From Devosia sp. A8/3-2 (GTDB lineage: Bacteria; Pseudomonadota; Alphaproteobacteria; Rhizobiales; Devosiaceae), in assembly GCA_025452255.1 (NCBI GenBank), contig CP104974.1, forward strand, positions 3,574,156 to 3,638,155: a DNA stretch of 64,000 nt, in the 5' to 3' direction. Numbering within the stretch: position 1 is the first letter of the stretch; each line of letters opens with the position of its first letter. The position numbers were made by a program, and so were the translations under genes. Shown here piece by piece: positions 52,239 to 62,107 of this stretch. Below the pieces are notes generated by a model. It was not told the origin of the DNA. It made no database searches and saw nothing but the letters and a program-made list of their open reading frames with translations.

Positions 52239-53193
52239 CTATTTGTGGTGGCAGGCGACAGAAACGGCCTTCGTCGTGGGCAGTCAATTGAGGATCGACT
52301 GTCTTGCACACTTCCGTCGCCAGCGGGCAGCGGGTGTGGAAGGCGCAGCCGGAGGGTTTGCGGGTGGCGCTGGGGATATCGTCATTGGTGGCGCTGAATT
52401 GGTGGCGCTTGCGTGGGTCATGCGAGGGCGCCGAGCGCATCAATAGCTCGGTATAGGGATGGGTCGGATTGGTGAAGATTTTGGTCTTGGGGGCGATCTC
52501 GACAATGCGGCCCAGATACATCACGGCGACGCGGTGGGAGATATATTCGACCACGCCCAGATCGTGCGAGACGGCTAGGTAGGACACGCCCAGATCGCGC
52601 TGCAAATCACTCAGCAGGTTGAGGATTTGCGCCTGCACGGACACGTCGAGCGCCGAGACGGGCTCGTCGCAAACGATGACGTCGGGATTGAGCGCCAGAG
52701 CCCGGGCGATGCCGATGCGCTGGCGCTGGCCGCCGGAGAATTGGTGGGCGAAATTGTCGGCCTGATCAGGGCGCAGGCCGACGCGCTGCATCAGTTCGGC
52801 AACGCGGTCTGTGCGTTCGGCCTTGGTGCCGACATTGTGGATATCGAGCGGGGCGCGGATGATGTCGCGGACGCGCTGGCGCAGATTGAGCGACGAGAAC
52901 GGGTCCTGAAACACGATCTGCATGCGGCGGCGATAGGATTTGAGCGCGGCGCGATTGAAGCTGCGGATTTCTCGGCCGTCAAAATTGACCTGCCCGCCGG
53001 TTGGTTTGACGAGGCCCATGAGCGCTAGGCCCGTGGTGGATTTGCCGCAGCCGCTTTCGCCCACAAGGCTGAGCGTTTCGCCGCGCGCCGGGGTGAAGCT
53101 GACGCCATCGACGGCTTTGACGGCGCCGACTCGGCGCTGCAAGACGCCGGCCCGAATGGGAAAATGGACTTGCAGATTATCGACGCTGAGCAA
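52239..53193 (-). CDS. Peptide ABC transporter ATPase OppF/DppF-like (one indel)
   Basis: About 317 residues. Walker [20 protein letters not shown], signature FSGGQRQRIGIARALA, Walker B DVIVCDEPVSALDVSVQAQ, and the oligopeptide C-terminal motif GCAFHTRCPLATEVC that may bind a cluster. The start is TTG at 53193, because a stop codon lies in frame just upstream. Near 52257 TTTCGTCGCC reads TTTCTGTCGCC; corrected, the gene ends VACHHK at the TAG at 52239. Uncorrected, it falsely fuses to the amidohydrolase. Confidence 0.88.
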
Positions 53194-53202
53194 GGGGGTT
53201 GA

Positions 53203-54203
53203 TCAGGCTGCATCGTCGTGCTCCCAGCAGGCGGCCCAGTGACCGGGGCGTTTTTCTTCGAATGGCGGGCGCTCGGTGAGGCAGCGCCGAGGCATTGGGG
53301 CAGCGCGGGGCAAAGGCGCAGCCCTTGGGCAGGTCCCAAAGGGGCGGCACCGTGCCGGAAATATCGGCCAGCCGGTCGCCCGCTTCGCTTGAGGCGCCCG
53401 CGCGGCACGGCGCCCATCAGGCCAATTGTGTAAGGGTGGAAGGGGCGGTCGAAGAGGTCGTAAATGCTGGCTTCTTCTGACCTTGCGGCCGGCATACATG
53501 ACGATGACCCGGTCGGCGACTTCCGACACCACGCCCAGATCGTGGGTGATGAGGATTTGCGCGGTGCCGAGGCGCTTTTGCAGGTCCGAGATCAGGCCCA
53601 GAATTTGCGCCTGAATGGTCACGTCGAGGGCGGTGGTCGGCTCGTCGGCAATGATGATCTTGGGGTCGCAGGACAAAGCCAGGGCGATCATGGCGCGCTG
53701 GCGCATGCCGCCGGACAGCTCGTGTGGATATTGGCCGGCGCGGCGTTCTGGATCGGGCATTTGCACCAGTTGCAGGGCCTCGATGGCGCGGGCGCGCGCC
53801 TGCTTGTGGCTGCATTTGCGGTGCTGGCGCACGGCTTCGGCAATCTGCTCGCCGATCTTGAGCACGGGATTGAGTGCAGTCAGCGGCTCTCGGAAGATCA
53901 TGGCGATCTGCTCGCCGTGGAAATCCTCGACTGGCGCTGGTTCATGGCGAGGAAATCCTTGCCATCGATCAAAATCTTGCCGGAGGCGACCTGAGCCGCC
54001 TCCGGCAATAGCCGCAGCAAAGAGAGGGCAGTCATCGATTTGCCGCAGCCGCTTTCCCCCACGATGCACAGGGTTTCCCCTGCCCGCACCGAAAGGTTCA
54101 TGTCGGAAACGACAGCGAATGATCCATTGGCGCCACGGATCTCGATGTCGAGATCGGTGACTTGGAGGACAGGCGCCCGGGAAGCGTGTGGGAGGACACT
54201 CAT
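53203..54203 (-). CDS. Peptide ABC transporter ATPase OppD/DppD-like (four indels)
   Basis: About 333 residues. Walker [58 protein letters not shown] and the oligo-HPY tail [19 protein letters not shown] after correction. Indels: 53940 (CCAGG reads CCAG), 53480 (GTCGAAGAA reads GTCAGAAGAA), 53383 (extra G) and 53290 (CCTGG reads CCTCGG). It precedes oppF by 9 bases. Confidence 0.87.
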
Positions 54204-54258
54204 CGTTGTCGTTTCCTTCTTGTGAGCATCGCAGAAGCACCGCGATGCCAAACTTTGA

Positions 54259-55203
54259 TCAGTCGGTGGCGCCTTCGAGATTGCCCACCATGAAGCCGTA
54301 ATCGCCACTCTGGACGAGGTTGCGCGTGAGGTGCTGCATAATCATCACGCCGTTGGCGAACGGGGTGGGGATCTCTTCGAGCACTTCGAAATTGTAGGGG
54401 CTGACGACCCGGCCCAGCAGCTGGCCGGCCTTGATGACCTCGCCATTGGCGGGGCAGAGCGGCTCGAGCCAGCCGCCCCGGCTGGGGCGGATGCCGGCCA
54501 GTTCATTGACCACGATCTGCTTGGGATTTTCCCGGGGCGTGCCGGGGATGACGCCCTTGGTGCGCAGCATATTGAGCACGCCATCGACGGTGCGCTTGAT
54601 ATAGGGGGTCTGGTCGAGAATGCCGCCGCCCAGTTCGATGACGGAGACCGGGATATTGCGCTTGTCGAGGGTGACCGATTTGGTGGTGCCGCCGAAGACG
54701 GTGCCCTGCTTGTTCTCGACCGGGCGGTAAAGGAGCTTGGAGCCGAAGGCGCGCGAGAGCTGCTCGTCATTCCAGATATAGACGTAGTCGACGGTGGGAC
54801 GATCGGTGCCGCTATGCAGGTCGATATGCATGTCGATGACGTTGAAATAGTGCTCGGTCAGCGCATAGGCGAGCTGCTGGCTGTAGGTGCCCTTGGGGCT
54901 GCCGGGGAATTGGCGATTGAGATCGACCTTGTCGATGGTGGCAAAGCGCTCATTGACCGCGAAGGCCGATGGATTGGCCACCGGCAGCAGCAGGATGCGG
55001 CCCTTGAGCGGCATGGTCTTGAGGATGTGGAAGAGTTCGAGGATGGCCTGCGAGCCGGTATTCTCATTGCCATGGATCGAGGCCGAGATGCCGATGGTGG
55101 GGCCATCTTCTTCGCCCACCAGCTCATGCACGAACAATACGGCATCGCTGCCATCGGCATTGGTGGTGAACTTGGGACGAAGCTGGTTGATGGACTTTAC
55201 CAT
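54259..55203 (-). CDS. Succinylglutamate desuccinylase/aspartoacylase family protein
   Basis: Intact, 314 residues. It is an M14-like zinc deacylase: GISASIHGNENTGSQAILEL carries the HxxE zinc pair, LLPVANPSAFAVNERF and DKVDLNRQFPGSPKGTYSQQ the RxxPG substrate loop, and VIDMHIDLHSGTDRP the third ligand His. It removes an acyl group from an N-acylated amino acid or similar. Its position between permease and ATPase genes of the importer ties it to the imported substrate. Only 16 bases separate it from the DppC-like gene. Confidence 0.87.
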   Translation of the reverse strand: MVKSINQLRPKFTTNADGSDAVLFVHELVGEEDGPTIGISASIHGNENTGSQAILELFHILKTMPLKGRILLLPVANPSAFAVNERFATIDKVDLNRQFPGSPKGTYSQQLAYALTEHYFNVIDMHIDLHSGTDRPTVDYVYIWNDEQLSRAFGSKLLYRPVENKQGTVFGGTTKSVTLDKRNIPVSVIELGGGILDQTPYIKRTVDGVLNMLRTKGVIPGTPRENPKQIVVNELAGIRPSRGGWLEPLCPANGEVIKAGQLLGRVVSPYNFEVLEEIPTPFANGVMIMQHLTRNLVQSGDYGFMVGNLEGATD

Positions 55204-55219
55204 TCGATTATTCCTTTAG

Positions 55220-56066
55220 TTACTTGGTCTTGGCCCCGCCACGCGACAGCTGGCGAGGATCGAGAACGTCCCTGAGCCCATCGCCCGAGAGGTTGAAACC
55301 GAGCACGGTGACCATGATGGTCGCGCCCGAAATGATGGAGAGCCACGGCGCGTCACGCATGAATTTGGTGCCGTAGGAGAGCGTCCAGCCCCGTGTGGGA
55401 GTGGGCGGCGGCAGGCCGAAGCCGAGAAAGCTCAGCGCGGATTCAGAGATGATGGCGGTGCCCGTGCCAAGCGAGGCGAGCACGATGATCGGGCCCAGCG
55501 CATTGGGCAGGATTTCCTTGAAGATGATGCGGGCGGGGCTGGCCCCCAGCGCGCGGGCGGCTTGCACGTAGTTTTGTTCGCGCAGCACCGGGGTCGTTGA
55601 GCGGACGACGCGGGCATATTCGGTCCGAGCCACGACGATGATGGCGAAGGATACGTTGAGCACGCCCGGCCCAAGCACGGCGACGATGGCCAGCGCCAGC
55701 ACGATGGCGGGGAAGCCGAGGAAAATATCGGTGATGCGCATCAGGAGCTGGTCGACCCAGCCGCCGAAATAGCCGGCGACGAGGCCGACGACCGTGCCGA
55801 TGGCGGCCGAGCAGACCACCGAAATGATGGCAATGGTCAGCGAGATGCGGGCGCCGAAGACCATGCGGGACCACAGGTCCCGCCCGAAATTATCGGTGCC
55901 CAGCAGATGCCCGGCATTGGGCAGGGCAAAGCGGTTGCGCATGTCCATCTGTTCTGACGCCATGGGTGGCGACATAGGGCGCGAAAATGGCGCAGAGGAT
56001 GATGGCGAGGGAAATCACCGCCCCCACCATGAGCGAGGTATTCTGGAAGGCTTTTGGCAATCGCAT
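55220..56066 (-). CDS. Peptide ABC permease DppC-like (one indel)
   Basis: About 281 residues. It begins MRLPKAFQNTSLMVGAVISL and has NAGHLLGTDNFGRDLWSRMV, GTVVGLVAGYFGGWVDQLLM, the EAA loop AARALGASPARIIFKEILPN and SALSFLGFGLPPPTPTRGW. Near 55963 GTCGAACAG reads GTCAGAACAG. It starts 5 bases after the DppB-like stop. Confidence 0.88.
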
Positions 56067-56071
56067 TGAGG

Positions 56072-57050
56072 TCACCCGAGGCGGATGCGCGGATCGACCG
56101 CGGCATAGAGGAGGTCGACCACCAGATTGACCAGCGCGAAGACGATGGCGAAGGTCAGAACGATGCCCTGAATGAGCGGCAGGTCGCGTTGCGAAATGGC
56201 CGCGATGGTGAGCTGGCCCGAGCCCGGCCGTGCAAAGATGGATTCGGTCAGCACGGCGCCGCCGAGCAGCGCTCCAAAGCGCAGGCCGATGACGCTGAGC
56301 ACGGGCAGCAGGGCATTGCGCAGGGCGTGGCGGACAACCACCCTGCCCCGGCGCAGGCCCTTGGCATAGGCGGTGCGCACGAAATCCTCGCGCAGCACTT
56401 CGAGCATGGAGGCGCGCACCAGCCGGGAGATGATGGCGGCCGAATTGGCGGCCAAAGCCAATGCCGGCAGGGCGATATGGCTGATCGAATCCCACAGCAC
56501 TGGGGCGGCCGGTGACGGCGGCGAGCAAGGCTTCATGCAGTGGCACGCCGCGGCCAATGGCGGGTAGCCAGCCGAGTTGGACGGCAAAGAGCAGCATGAG
56601 CAACAGGCCCAGCCAATAGACCGGCATGGAAACGCCGAGCTGGGCGAAGAGCATGGTTGCCGTATCGATGAACGAGCCCCGGCGGATTGCCGCCAGCACG
56701 CCGAGCGTCAGCCCGATCAGTGTGGCGAGGATCAGCGACACGACGGCCAGTTCGATCGTCGCGCCGAGCCGGCCGGCGATGATTTCGGCCACGGGCTGGT
56801 TCTGGAAAATCGAGCGGCCCATATCGCCATGCAGGAGCGCGGCGAAATAGTCCCAGAGGCGGATGTACCGGGGATCGTTGAGGCCCAGCGTATTGCGCAG
56901 ATTGAGGATGGCTTCAGGCGTCGCGTCCTGCCCGAGCAGGACCGCGGCCGGGTCACCGGGTATGAGCAAGAGCAGGCCAAAGGTCACCACGACCATACCG
57001 ATGGCCATCGGGATGAGCAGCAATAGTCGGCGGGCGATATAGGCGATCAT
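56072..57050 (-). CDS. Peptide ABC permease DppB-like (one indel)
   Basis: About 325 residues. MIAYIARRLLLLIPMAIGMV, LLIPGDPAAVLLGQDATPEA, VFAQLGVSMPVYWLGLLLML-type text, the EAA loop AYAKGLRRGRVVVRHALRNA and IFARPGSGQLTIAAISQRD. An extra C near 56508 shifts the frame. Its ATG overlaps the peptidase stop (ATGA). Confidence 0.88.
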
Positions 57051-58234
57051 GTCATTGAACCGATCACGACGTCGTCGATCTTGCAGGCGTAATGGGTCAT
57101 GCTGTCGGGGCCACGGGCGGTGATCAGCACGGTGTCGGCAATGCGGTAGCCGGCAAAGCCGGGCACGAAGATTGCCGGTTCGCTCGAGGTGATCATGCCG
57201 GGTTCGAGGATGGTCTCGTCGCCTGCTTCGACCCACGGCGATTCATGGAACATCACGCCCATGCCATGGCCGACGCGGTGCAGCAGATAATCGGACATGC
57301 CGCTGTCGCGGATGAAGGCGAGGGCCAGATTGTCGGCGGAGGCGCAGGTGTGGCCGGCGATAAGCGCGGCGGTTGCCATGCGCTGGGCCTCGTAGGCCAC
57401 GGCATAATGATCGAGCTGGATCTTGCTGGGTTCGCCGATGAACAGGGTGCGTTCGCTTTCGGCGGCGCGGCCACCGACGCGGCAGCCGAGCGAGAGGATA
57501 ATGCTCTCGCCGCGCTTGACCGGATTGCCGGTGGGCATGCCATGGGGGAAGGCCGAGCGGGCGCCGGAATAGACGAGACCACTGGCGAGCCCCTGCACCA
57601 GCATCAGATCGGCATGCTCTTCATACATGATCTTCATGGCGTGGCGGGACACGAAGGATTCTGATTTCGATCTCGCTGGGCAGCGTGCCGCCCGATGCCA
57701 TGGCCTCGGCAATGAGACCGACGCCGGCCATCACCATTTCATCGGAAATCCGTGCAGCCTCGCGGTGCAGCACAATTTCCTCGGGATATTTGATCAGCCG
57801 CATCTGCTGGACGATATTGGCCGGCACGACCCGGCTGGCATTGGGGAAAGCCGCCTCGATCTGGCTCACACGCGCGAGCGAAATGGCGTGGCTATAGGCG
57901 ACGACGCCGGTCATGTCGGGGAAGGCGCGGCCGAGCACGTCGAAGGGGCGATCGATGCCGGGGAATTCTGAAATAGATGATGGGTTCGGCCACGATATTC
58001 TGATGGGCCGCGTGGCTTTCTTCGAGCTTGGGCAGCAGCAGCCGAGGCGCCGTCATGGCTGATCGCAAAGACCACCGGACGCTCGGTGGTGTAGTGCGAA
58101 AAGCCGGTCGTGTAGATCACGTCATCGTTGGAATCGAGCAGCAGCAGATCGATGCCTGCGGCCGCCATCCGCTTGCGGATATCGGCGTGAACCTTGGCAT
58201 AATAATCGTGTCCGAGGACTCGGTGGAACGCCAT
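57047..58234 (-). CDS. M24 family metallopeptidase, Xaa-Pro/creatinase-like (three indels)
   Basis: About 395 residues. An N-terminal creatinase-type domain (MAFHRVLGHDYYAKVHADIR, LLLLDSNDDVIYTTGFSHYT) is followed by a pita-bread catalytic domain with HRVGHGMGVMFHESPWVEAG and LEPGMITSSEPAIFVPGFAG (His/Glu metal ligands). Indels: 58040 (GCCTGGCTG reads GCCTCGGCTG), 57972 (TTCGAATTC reads TTCAGAATTC) and 57660 (ATCGAATCC reads ATCAGAATCC). It lies between the binding protein and permeases, so it likely acts on the imported dipeptide-like compound. Confidence 0.87.
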
Positions 58235-58255
58235 CTATCGTCTCATGAACTTTGG

Positions 58256-58291
58256 AAAAAAAGCCGGCCGGCATCGGGCAGATGCCGGCCG
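58256..58291 (-). terminator. Terminator/attenuator between binding protein and peptidase genes
   Basis: Minus-strand stem CGGCCGGCATC / GATGCCGGCCG with a TGCCC loop, followed by a run of seven or eight T. It lies just after the binding-protein stop at 58306 and before the peptidase ATG, so it should partially terminate the transcript and keep binding protein in excess. Confidence 0.85.
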
Positions 58292-58305
58292 CAGTTGTCA
58301 GGAAA

Positions 58306-59844
58306 TCAATCGGTGAAGCCGATGAGGCCGCGCAGATTGCCGCGCAGGGTGGCCTGAACGGTCACCGGAATGTCCTTGGAATAGAACATCTGGTAGCCCC
58401 GGGCCGAGACGATGTAATAGGGCAGATCCTGCGCCGGGATCGTGGCGGCGGCCTGATAATCCTTGGCGCGCTGGGCCTGATCGAGCGTCGAGCGACCGTT
58501 TTGCAGGAGGGCGTCGACTTCCGGATTGGAATAGCCGCCCCAATTGGTCGAGCCGCCCGTGGTGAGCTGGGCGAACATCAGCCGGTCAGGATCGACAATG
58601 TTGAGCCAACCCAGAAGGGCGATCTGGTGCATGCTCTTCTGGACGTAATTGGTCGAGAAGGACGGCCAATCGGAAATCTGCGCCGTCGCCTTGACCCCGG
58701 CCGATTCAAAAATGGCCTGCATGTATTCTACGGTCTGGACGCGATTGGGATCTTCGCTGTGGGTCGCCAGAGTCACGGCGAGGTCGGCGCCGTCCTTGTC
58801 GAGCACGCCATCGCCATTGCTGTCGGTCCAGCCCAGTTCGTTGAACAGGGCCATGGCGCCTTCGATGTTGAAGGTGGGCTGGGAAATGGCGTCGGAATAG
58901 GCCCGGGACGAGGGCAGGATGATCGAGTGCGCGACCTGATCGACGCCCCGGTAGATGTCGTTGACGATGGTTTCCTGATCCACCAGCATGGCAAATGCTC
59001 AGCGCATTTTGGGGTCGGACAGCAGCGGGTCCTTGGTGTTGAAGTTGAGATAGTTCACGCCAAGGCCGGCGGTGATGACATTACCGAAGCGGTCATCCGC
59101 CTTGAGGCGCTCGATATCCTGCGGGGACAGAGGGGACTGGATGACATCGAGATCGCCGGCCTCAAACGCCCAGGCGCGAGCGGAATTGTCGCCGATGATC
59201 TTGATGGTGACATTCTCGATCTCAGGCGCGCCGCGCCAGTAATTGGCATTAGCTTCGAGCGTGATTTCGCTGCCGCGGTTCCACGAGACCAGCTTCATCG
59301 GGCCGGCGCCGACCGGATTGAGCGCGAGATCGGCGCCGCCTTCGACCGGGGCCCCGGGCACGATGCCGACATCGAGATAGCTCAGCAGCGGCGCATAGGG
59401 GGCGCTGAGCGTGAACTTGACGGTCTGCGGATCGACGGCTTCGACGGCGCTGATCGGGGTATAGAGCGCGCGGGCCGGAGCGTTGAAATCGGGATCGATC
59501 AGGGTGGTATAGGTGAACACCACGTCATCGGCGGTCAGCGGGCTGCCATCGGAGAATTTGAGATCGGGCCGCAGCTTGAAGATGAAGGTTTGCGGATCGG
59601 GATTTTCCCAGCTTTCGGCCGAGTCCGGCACGGGCTCCAGCGCCGGGGTGATGTGGACGAGGCCCGAATAAATCAGGTCGGCCGTGCGCGAAGCGGTGGT
59701 GTCGCGGGTGAGACGTGGATCGAGCGTGCCGGCATCGACATCGGTGCCGACGACGAGTGTCTGGGCGTCCTGCGCCACGGCCACGTGGGCCGGCATGAAG
59801 CTGAGCGCCACGATGGCGCTGGTGGTCAAAAGAAAGCTTTTCAT
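58306..59844 (-). CDS. Peptide-type ABC substrate-binding protein (in-frame stop at about 58999)
   Basis: About 512 residues, SBP_bac_5 fold. Signal peptide MKSFLLTTSAIVALSFMPAH, cleaved near VAVAQ. It has QTFIFKLRPDLKFSDGSPLT, DDVVFTYTTLIDPDFNAPAR and LNFNTKDPLLSDPKMR. At 58999-59001 the frame has TGA where the family continues with an AFAMLVDQE segment; the same frame resumes at once and runs to the normal C-terminus. Most likely a miscalled codon. First gene of the importer operon; a terminator hairpin follows. Confidence 0.85.
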
Positions 59845-59884
59845 TCCCTGTGTTTCCCTTGCATGAAGTCTTTTGGAGGCGGCG

Positions 59885-60913
59885 TCAGGCTGGTGTCATT
59901 CCCTCGACAACAGCAGCCTCATGTCCCGTTTCCCGAGCGATCCGCCGCTGCCGGAGTTCGGCAAGATGCGGCGCGAGCGTATTTTCCAGCGCCCCCGGAT
60001 CGGGCGCGTGGCGATATTCGAAACAGCGCACATTGGGCCGTACCAGATCGGCCACATGGTCAGCGCCCGAGGCGTAGATCACCGCGTCGCAGCCAGCGAT
60101 GACGTCCTTCAGATCAGGCGAGGATGACCGGGTGACGCGGATATCGGAGACGTGCAGGGCAAATTCGCGCACGCTGGGGCGCATGATGGCGATGTATTCC
60201 TGAAAGTGCGTCACGGCGGCGACCCGCGTGCGCGGATCGAGCCCGGCCAGATTTTGCCGCGTGCGCTGGGACGGAATGAAGCGCAGGCCCAGCACGTTAT
60301 CGATCTCGGCAAGGGCGCGCACTTCGGCCTCGCGATGCAGGAACGTGATCACCAGATCGGCGCGGCGGCAGGCGTCGCGCTCAGCGCCGGGCTGGCGCAG
60401 GCTGTCGAGCGTCACCAGCTGCACACTGTCATTGGCGGCCAAAACCGGCCTGATCTGCTCGACATAGTCGCGGCCGGGGCCCTCGAAAATGCAAACAAAC
60501 ACCATGGACAGCCCGACCGAGGGGCGGCGCAGCTGGGCTCGGGCATTGATCATGGAGACCAGCTCCATGGTGGAGACACCAAGCGCCTCGGCCCGGCCGA
60601 CAATGGCCTCGATATCGCCGCGCAGGGCATTGATCGGCTGGCGCTCATCCACCGCTCGGCCCGGGTCGCGCGCCGTGAAGGCCCCCGTGCCCCGGCGCAT
60701 CTCGATGAGGCCGGCATCGCGCAACTGCTGATAGACTCGGCTGACCGTCATGGGCGCAATGCCCAGCTCGGCGGCGAGCTGGCGCACCGAGGGCAATTTA
60801 GTGCCATAGACCATGTCGCCAAAGGCCAGCGTGTAGCTCAGCAGGCCATGCAGCTGCGTACCCACCGGAACGGGCAGCGACTTATCAATGCTGGATGCGT
60901 CTATGGGGAACAT
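59885..60913 (-). CDS. GntR-family transcriptional regulator
   Basis: Intact, 342 residues from the ATG at 60913. A GntR winged helix occupies about residues 15-80 (LSYTLAFGDMVYGTKLPSVR, ELGIAPMTVSRVYQQLRDAG). The C-terminal part (SMVFVCIFEGPGRDYVEQIR, RRADLVITFLHREAEVRALA) resembles neither the FCD nor the UTRA domain strongly; it looks like an alpha/beta sensor. It lies 40 bases upstream of the importer operon on the same strand and probably controls it. Longer upstream starts are rejected because the 60913 ATG precedes the conserved part. Confidence 0.83.
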   Translation of the reverse strand: MFPIDASSIDKSLPVPVGTQLHGLLSYTLAFGDMVYGTKLPSVRQLAAELGIAPMTVSRVYQQLRDAGLIEMRRGTGAFTARDPGRAVDERQPINALRGDIEAIVGRAEALGVSTMELVSMINARAQLRRPSVGLSMVFVCIFEGPGRDYVEQIRPVLAANDSVQLVTLDSLRQPGAERDACRRADLVITFLHREAEVRALAEIDNVLGLRFIPSQRTRQNLAGLDPRTRVAAVTHFQEYIAIMRPSVREFALHVSDIRVTRSSSPDLKDVIAGCDAVIYASGADHVADLVRPNVRCFEYRHAPDPGALENTLAPHLAELRQRRIARETGHEAAVVEGMTPA

Positions 60914-61127
60914 GTGTGCTACCAGTTCAGTACACACCAACCGTAACACCACATTTTCTGAGCGCAATAGGGTATGGAAGTTTTTTGTACACAGTTTGCA
61001 TTCGCTACAAATCTGTGCAGAAATAATCCCTGCAAGCGCTTCACTACCCATGAATGCGCGATGTGACTGGCAAATCATGCGGGAAATGCGGTCGGCGGGC
61101 AAGTGATCGACCCAAGAAGGTGTACTA
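60914..61127. promoter_or_regulatory. Divergent regulatory region with GTACACA repeats
   Basis: Between the GntR gene and the aldo/keto reductase gene. TGTGTGC at about 60913-60919 faces GTACACA at 60930-60936, and another TGTACACA is near 60988. These could be GntR half-sites. The centre is AT-rich and should hold promoters in both directions. AGAAGGTGTACTA precedes the reductase ATG. Confidence 0.4.
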
Positions 61128-62097
61128 ATGGACTATATCAACCTCGGTCGGACCGGCCTGAAAATCTCGCGACTGGCGCTGGGTTGCATGACATTCGGCT
61201 CATCCAATTGGGCGCCGTGGGTGCTCGATGAGGAAGCGTCGCGCCCGATCATCGAGAAGGCCGTGGCGCTAGGCATCAATTTTTTTGACTCGGCGGATAT
61301 GTATTCGCTGGGCGCGAGCGAAGAGGTGGTGGGCCGCGTGCTTGCCCCTGTTCCGCGCCACAAGCTGGTGCTGGCGACCAAGCTCTATAATCCGATGAGC
61401 GCGGATCCCAATGATCGCGGGCTATCGCGCAAGCATATTTTCGAGGCGGTGGATGGCAGCCTCAAGCGGTTGGGAACCGATTATATCGATCTCTATCAGC
61501 TGCATCGCTTCGACTATGACACGCCGCTGGAAGAAACGCTGGATGCGCTCAATGACGTGGTGCGGGCGGGCAAGGTGCGGTATCTGGGCGCCTCTTCGAT
61601 GCATGCCCGGCAGTTCATGAAAGCGCTGGGAATGCAGCGCGCCAATGGCTGGGCGCCGTTCGTGTCGATGCAGCCGCATTACAATCTGATCTATCGCGAG
61701 GAAGAACGCGAAATGCTGCCGCTGTGCCGGTCCGAGGGGATTGGCGTGATCCTCGGAGCCCCCGGCGCGAGGACGGCTGGCGGGGCGGAGCGGGGATGCT
61801 TCGACGCGGGCGCAGACCGACAAGACGGCCGGTGCGCTCTATGATCGATCCAAGGAACAGGACGATGCGGTGGTTACCGCCGTGCGGCAGGTGGCCGAGC
61901 GGCATGGCAGGCCGCCGGCGCAGATTGCTTATGCCCGGGTGGCTACTCGGCCGGGGATTTCGGCGCCAATCGTGGGGATTTCCAAGCTGCATCAGTTTGA
62001 CGATGCGGTGGCGGCGCTTGAGGTCAAGCTTAGCGACGAGGATGTCGCATTGATTGAAGCGCCCTATCAGCCCAAGCCCGTTGCCGGGCATCAGTGA
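61128..62097 (+). CDS. Aldo/keto reductase (two adjacent indels)
   Basis: About 323 residues. It has MDYINLGRTGLKISRLALGC, FFDSADMYSLGASEEVVGRV (catalytic Asp/Tyr), TDYIDLYQLHRFDYDTPLEE and, after correction, VIPWSPLARGRLAGR. It is of the YajO/AKR11-like group. The damage at 61745-61765 involves two inferred CCTGG sites (one reads CCTCGG, one CCCCCGG), net loss of two bases. Possibly co-transcribed with the next gene, which starts 10 bases later. Confidence 0.87.
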
Positions 62098-62107
62098 GGA
62101 TCAGATT

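Noticed and set aside
50989-53193. An apparent OppF-amidohydrolase fusion protein in one open frame (51775-53193).
   Set aside because: Reading TTTCTG as TTTCG near 52257 restores a normal OppF end (VACHHK and TAG at 52239), and the amidohydrolase then has its own ATG at 52224 with a purine-rich site. The fusion is an indel artefact.
58999-59001. The in-frame TGA as a selenocysteine codon.
   Set aside because: ABC peptide-binding proteins are not selenoproteins, the position is not a Cys in relatives, and no SECIS-like hairpin was noticed immediately downstream.
58252-60102. A 616-codon plus-strand frame.
   Set aside because: It lies antisense to the peptide-binding protein gene and the end of the GntR gene, both supported by clear motifs; composition is typical of a shadow frame.
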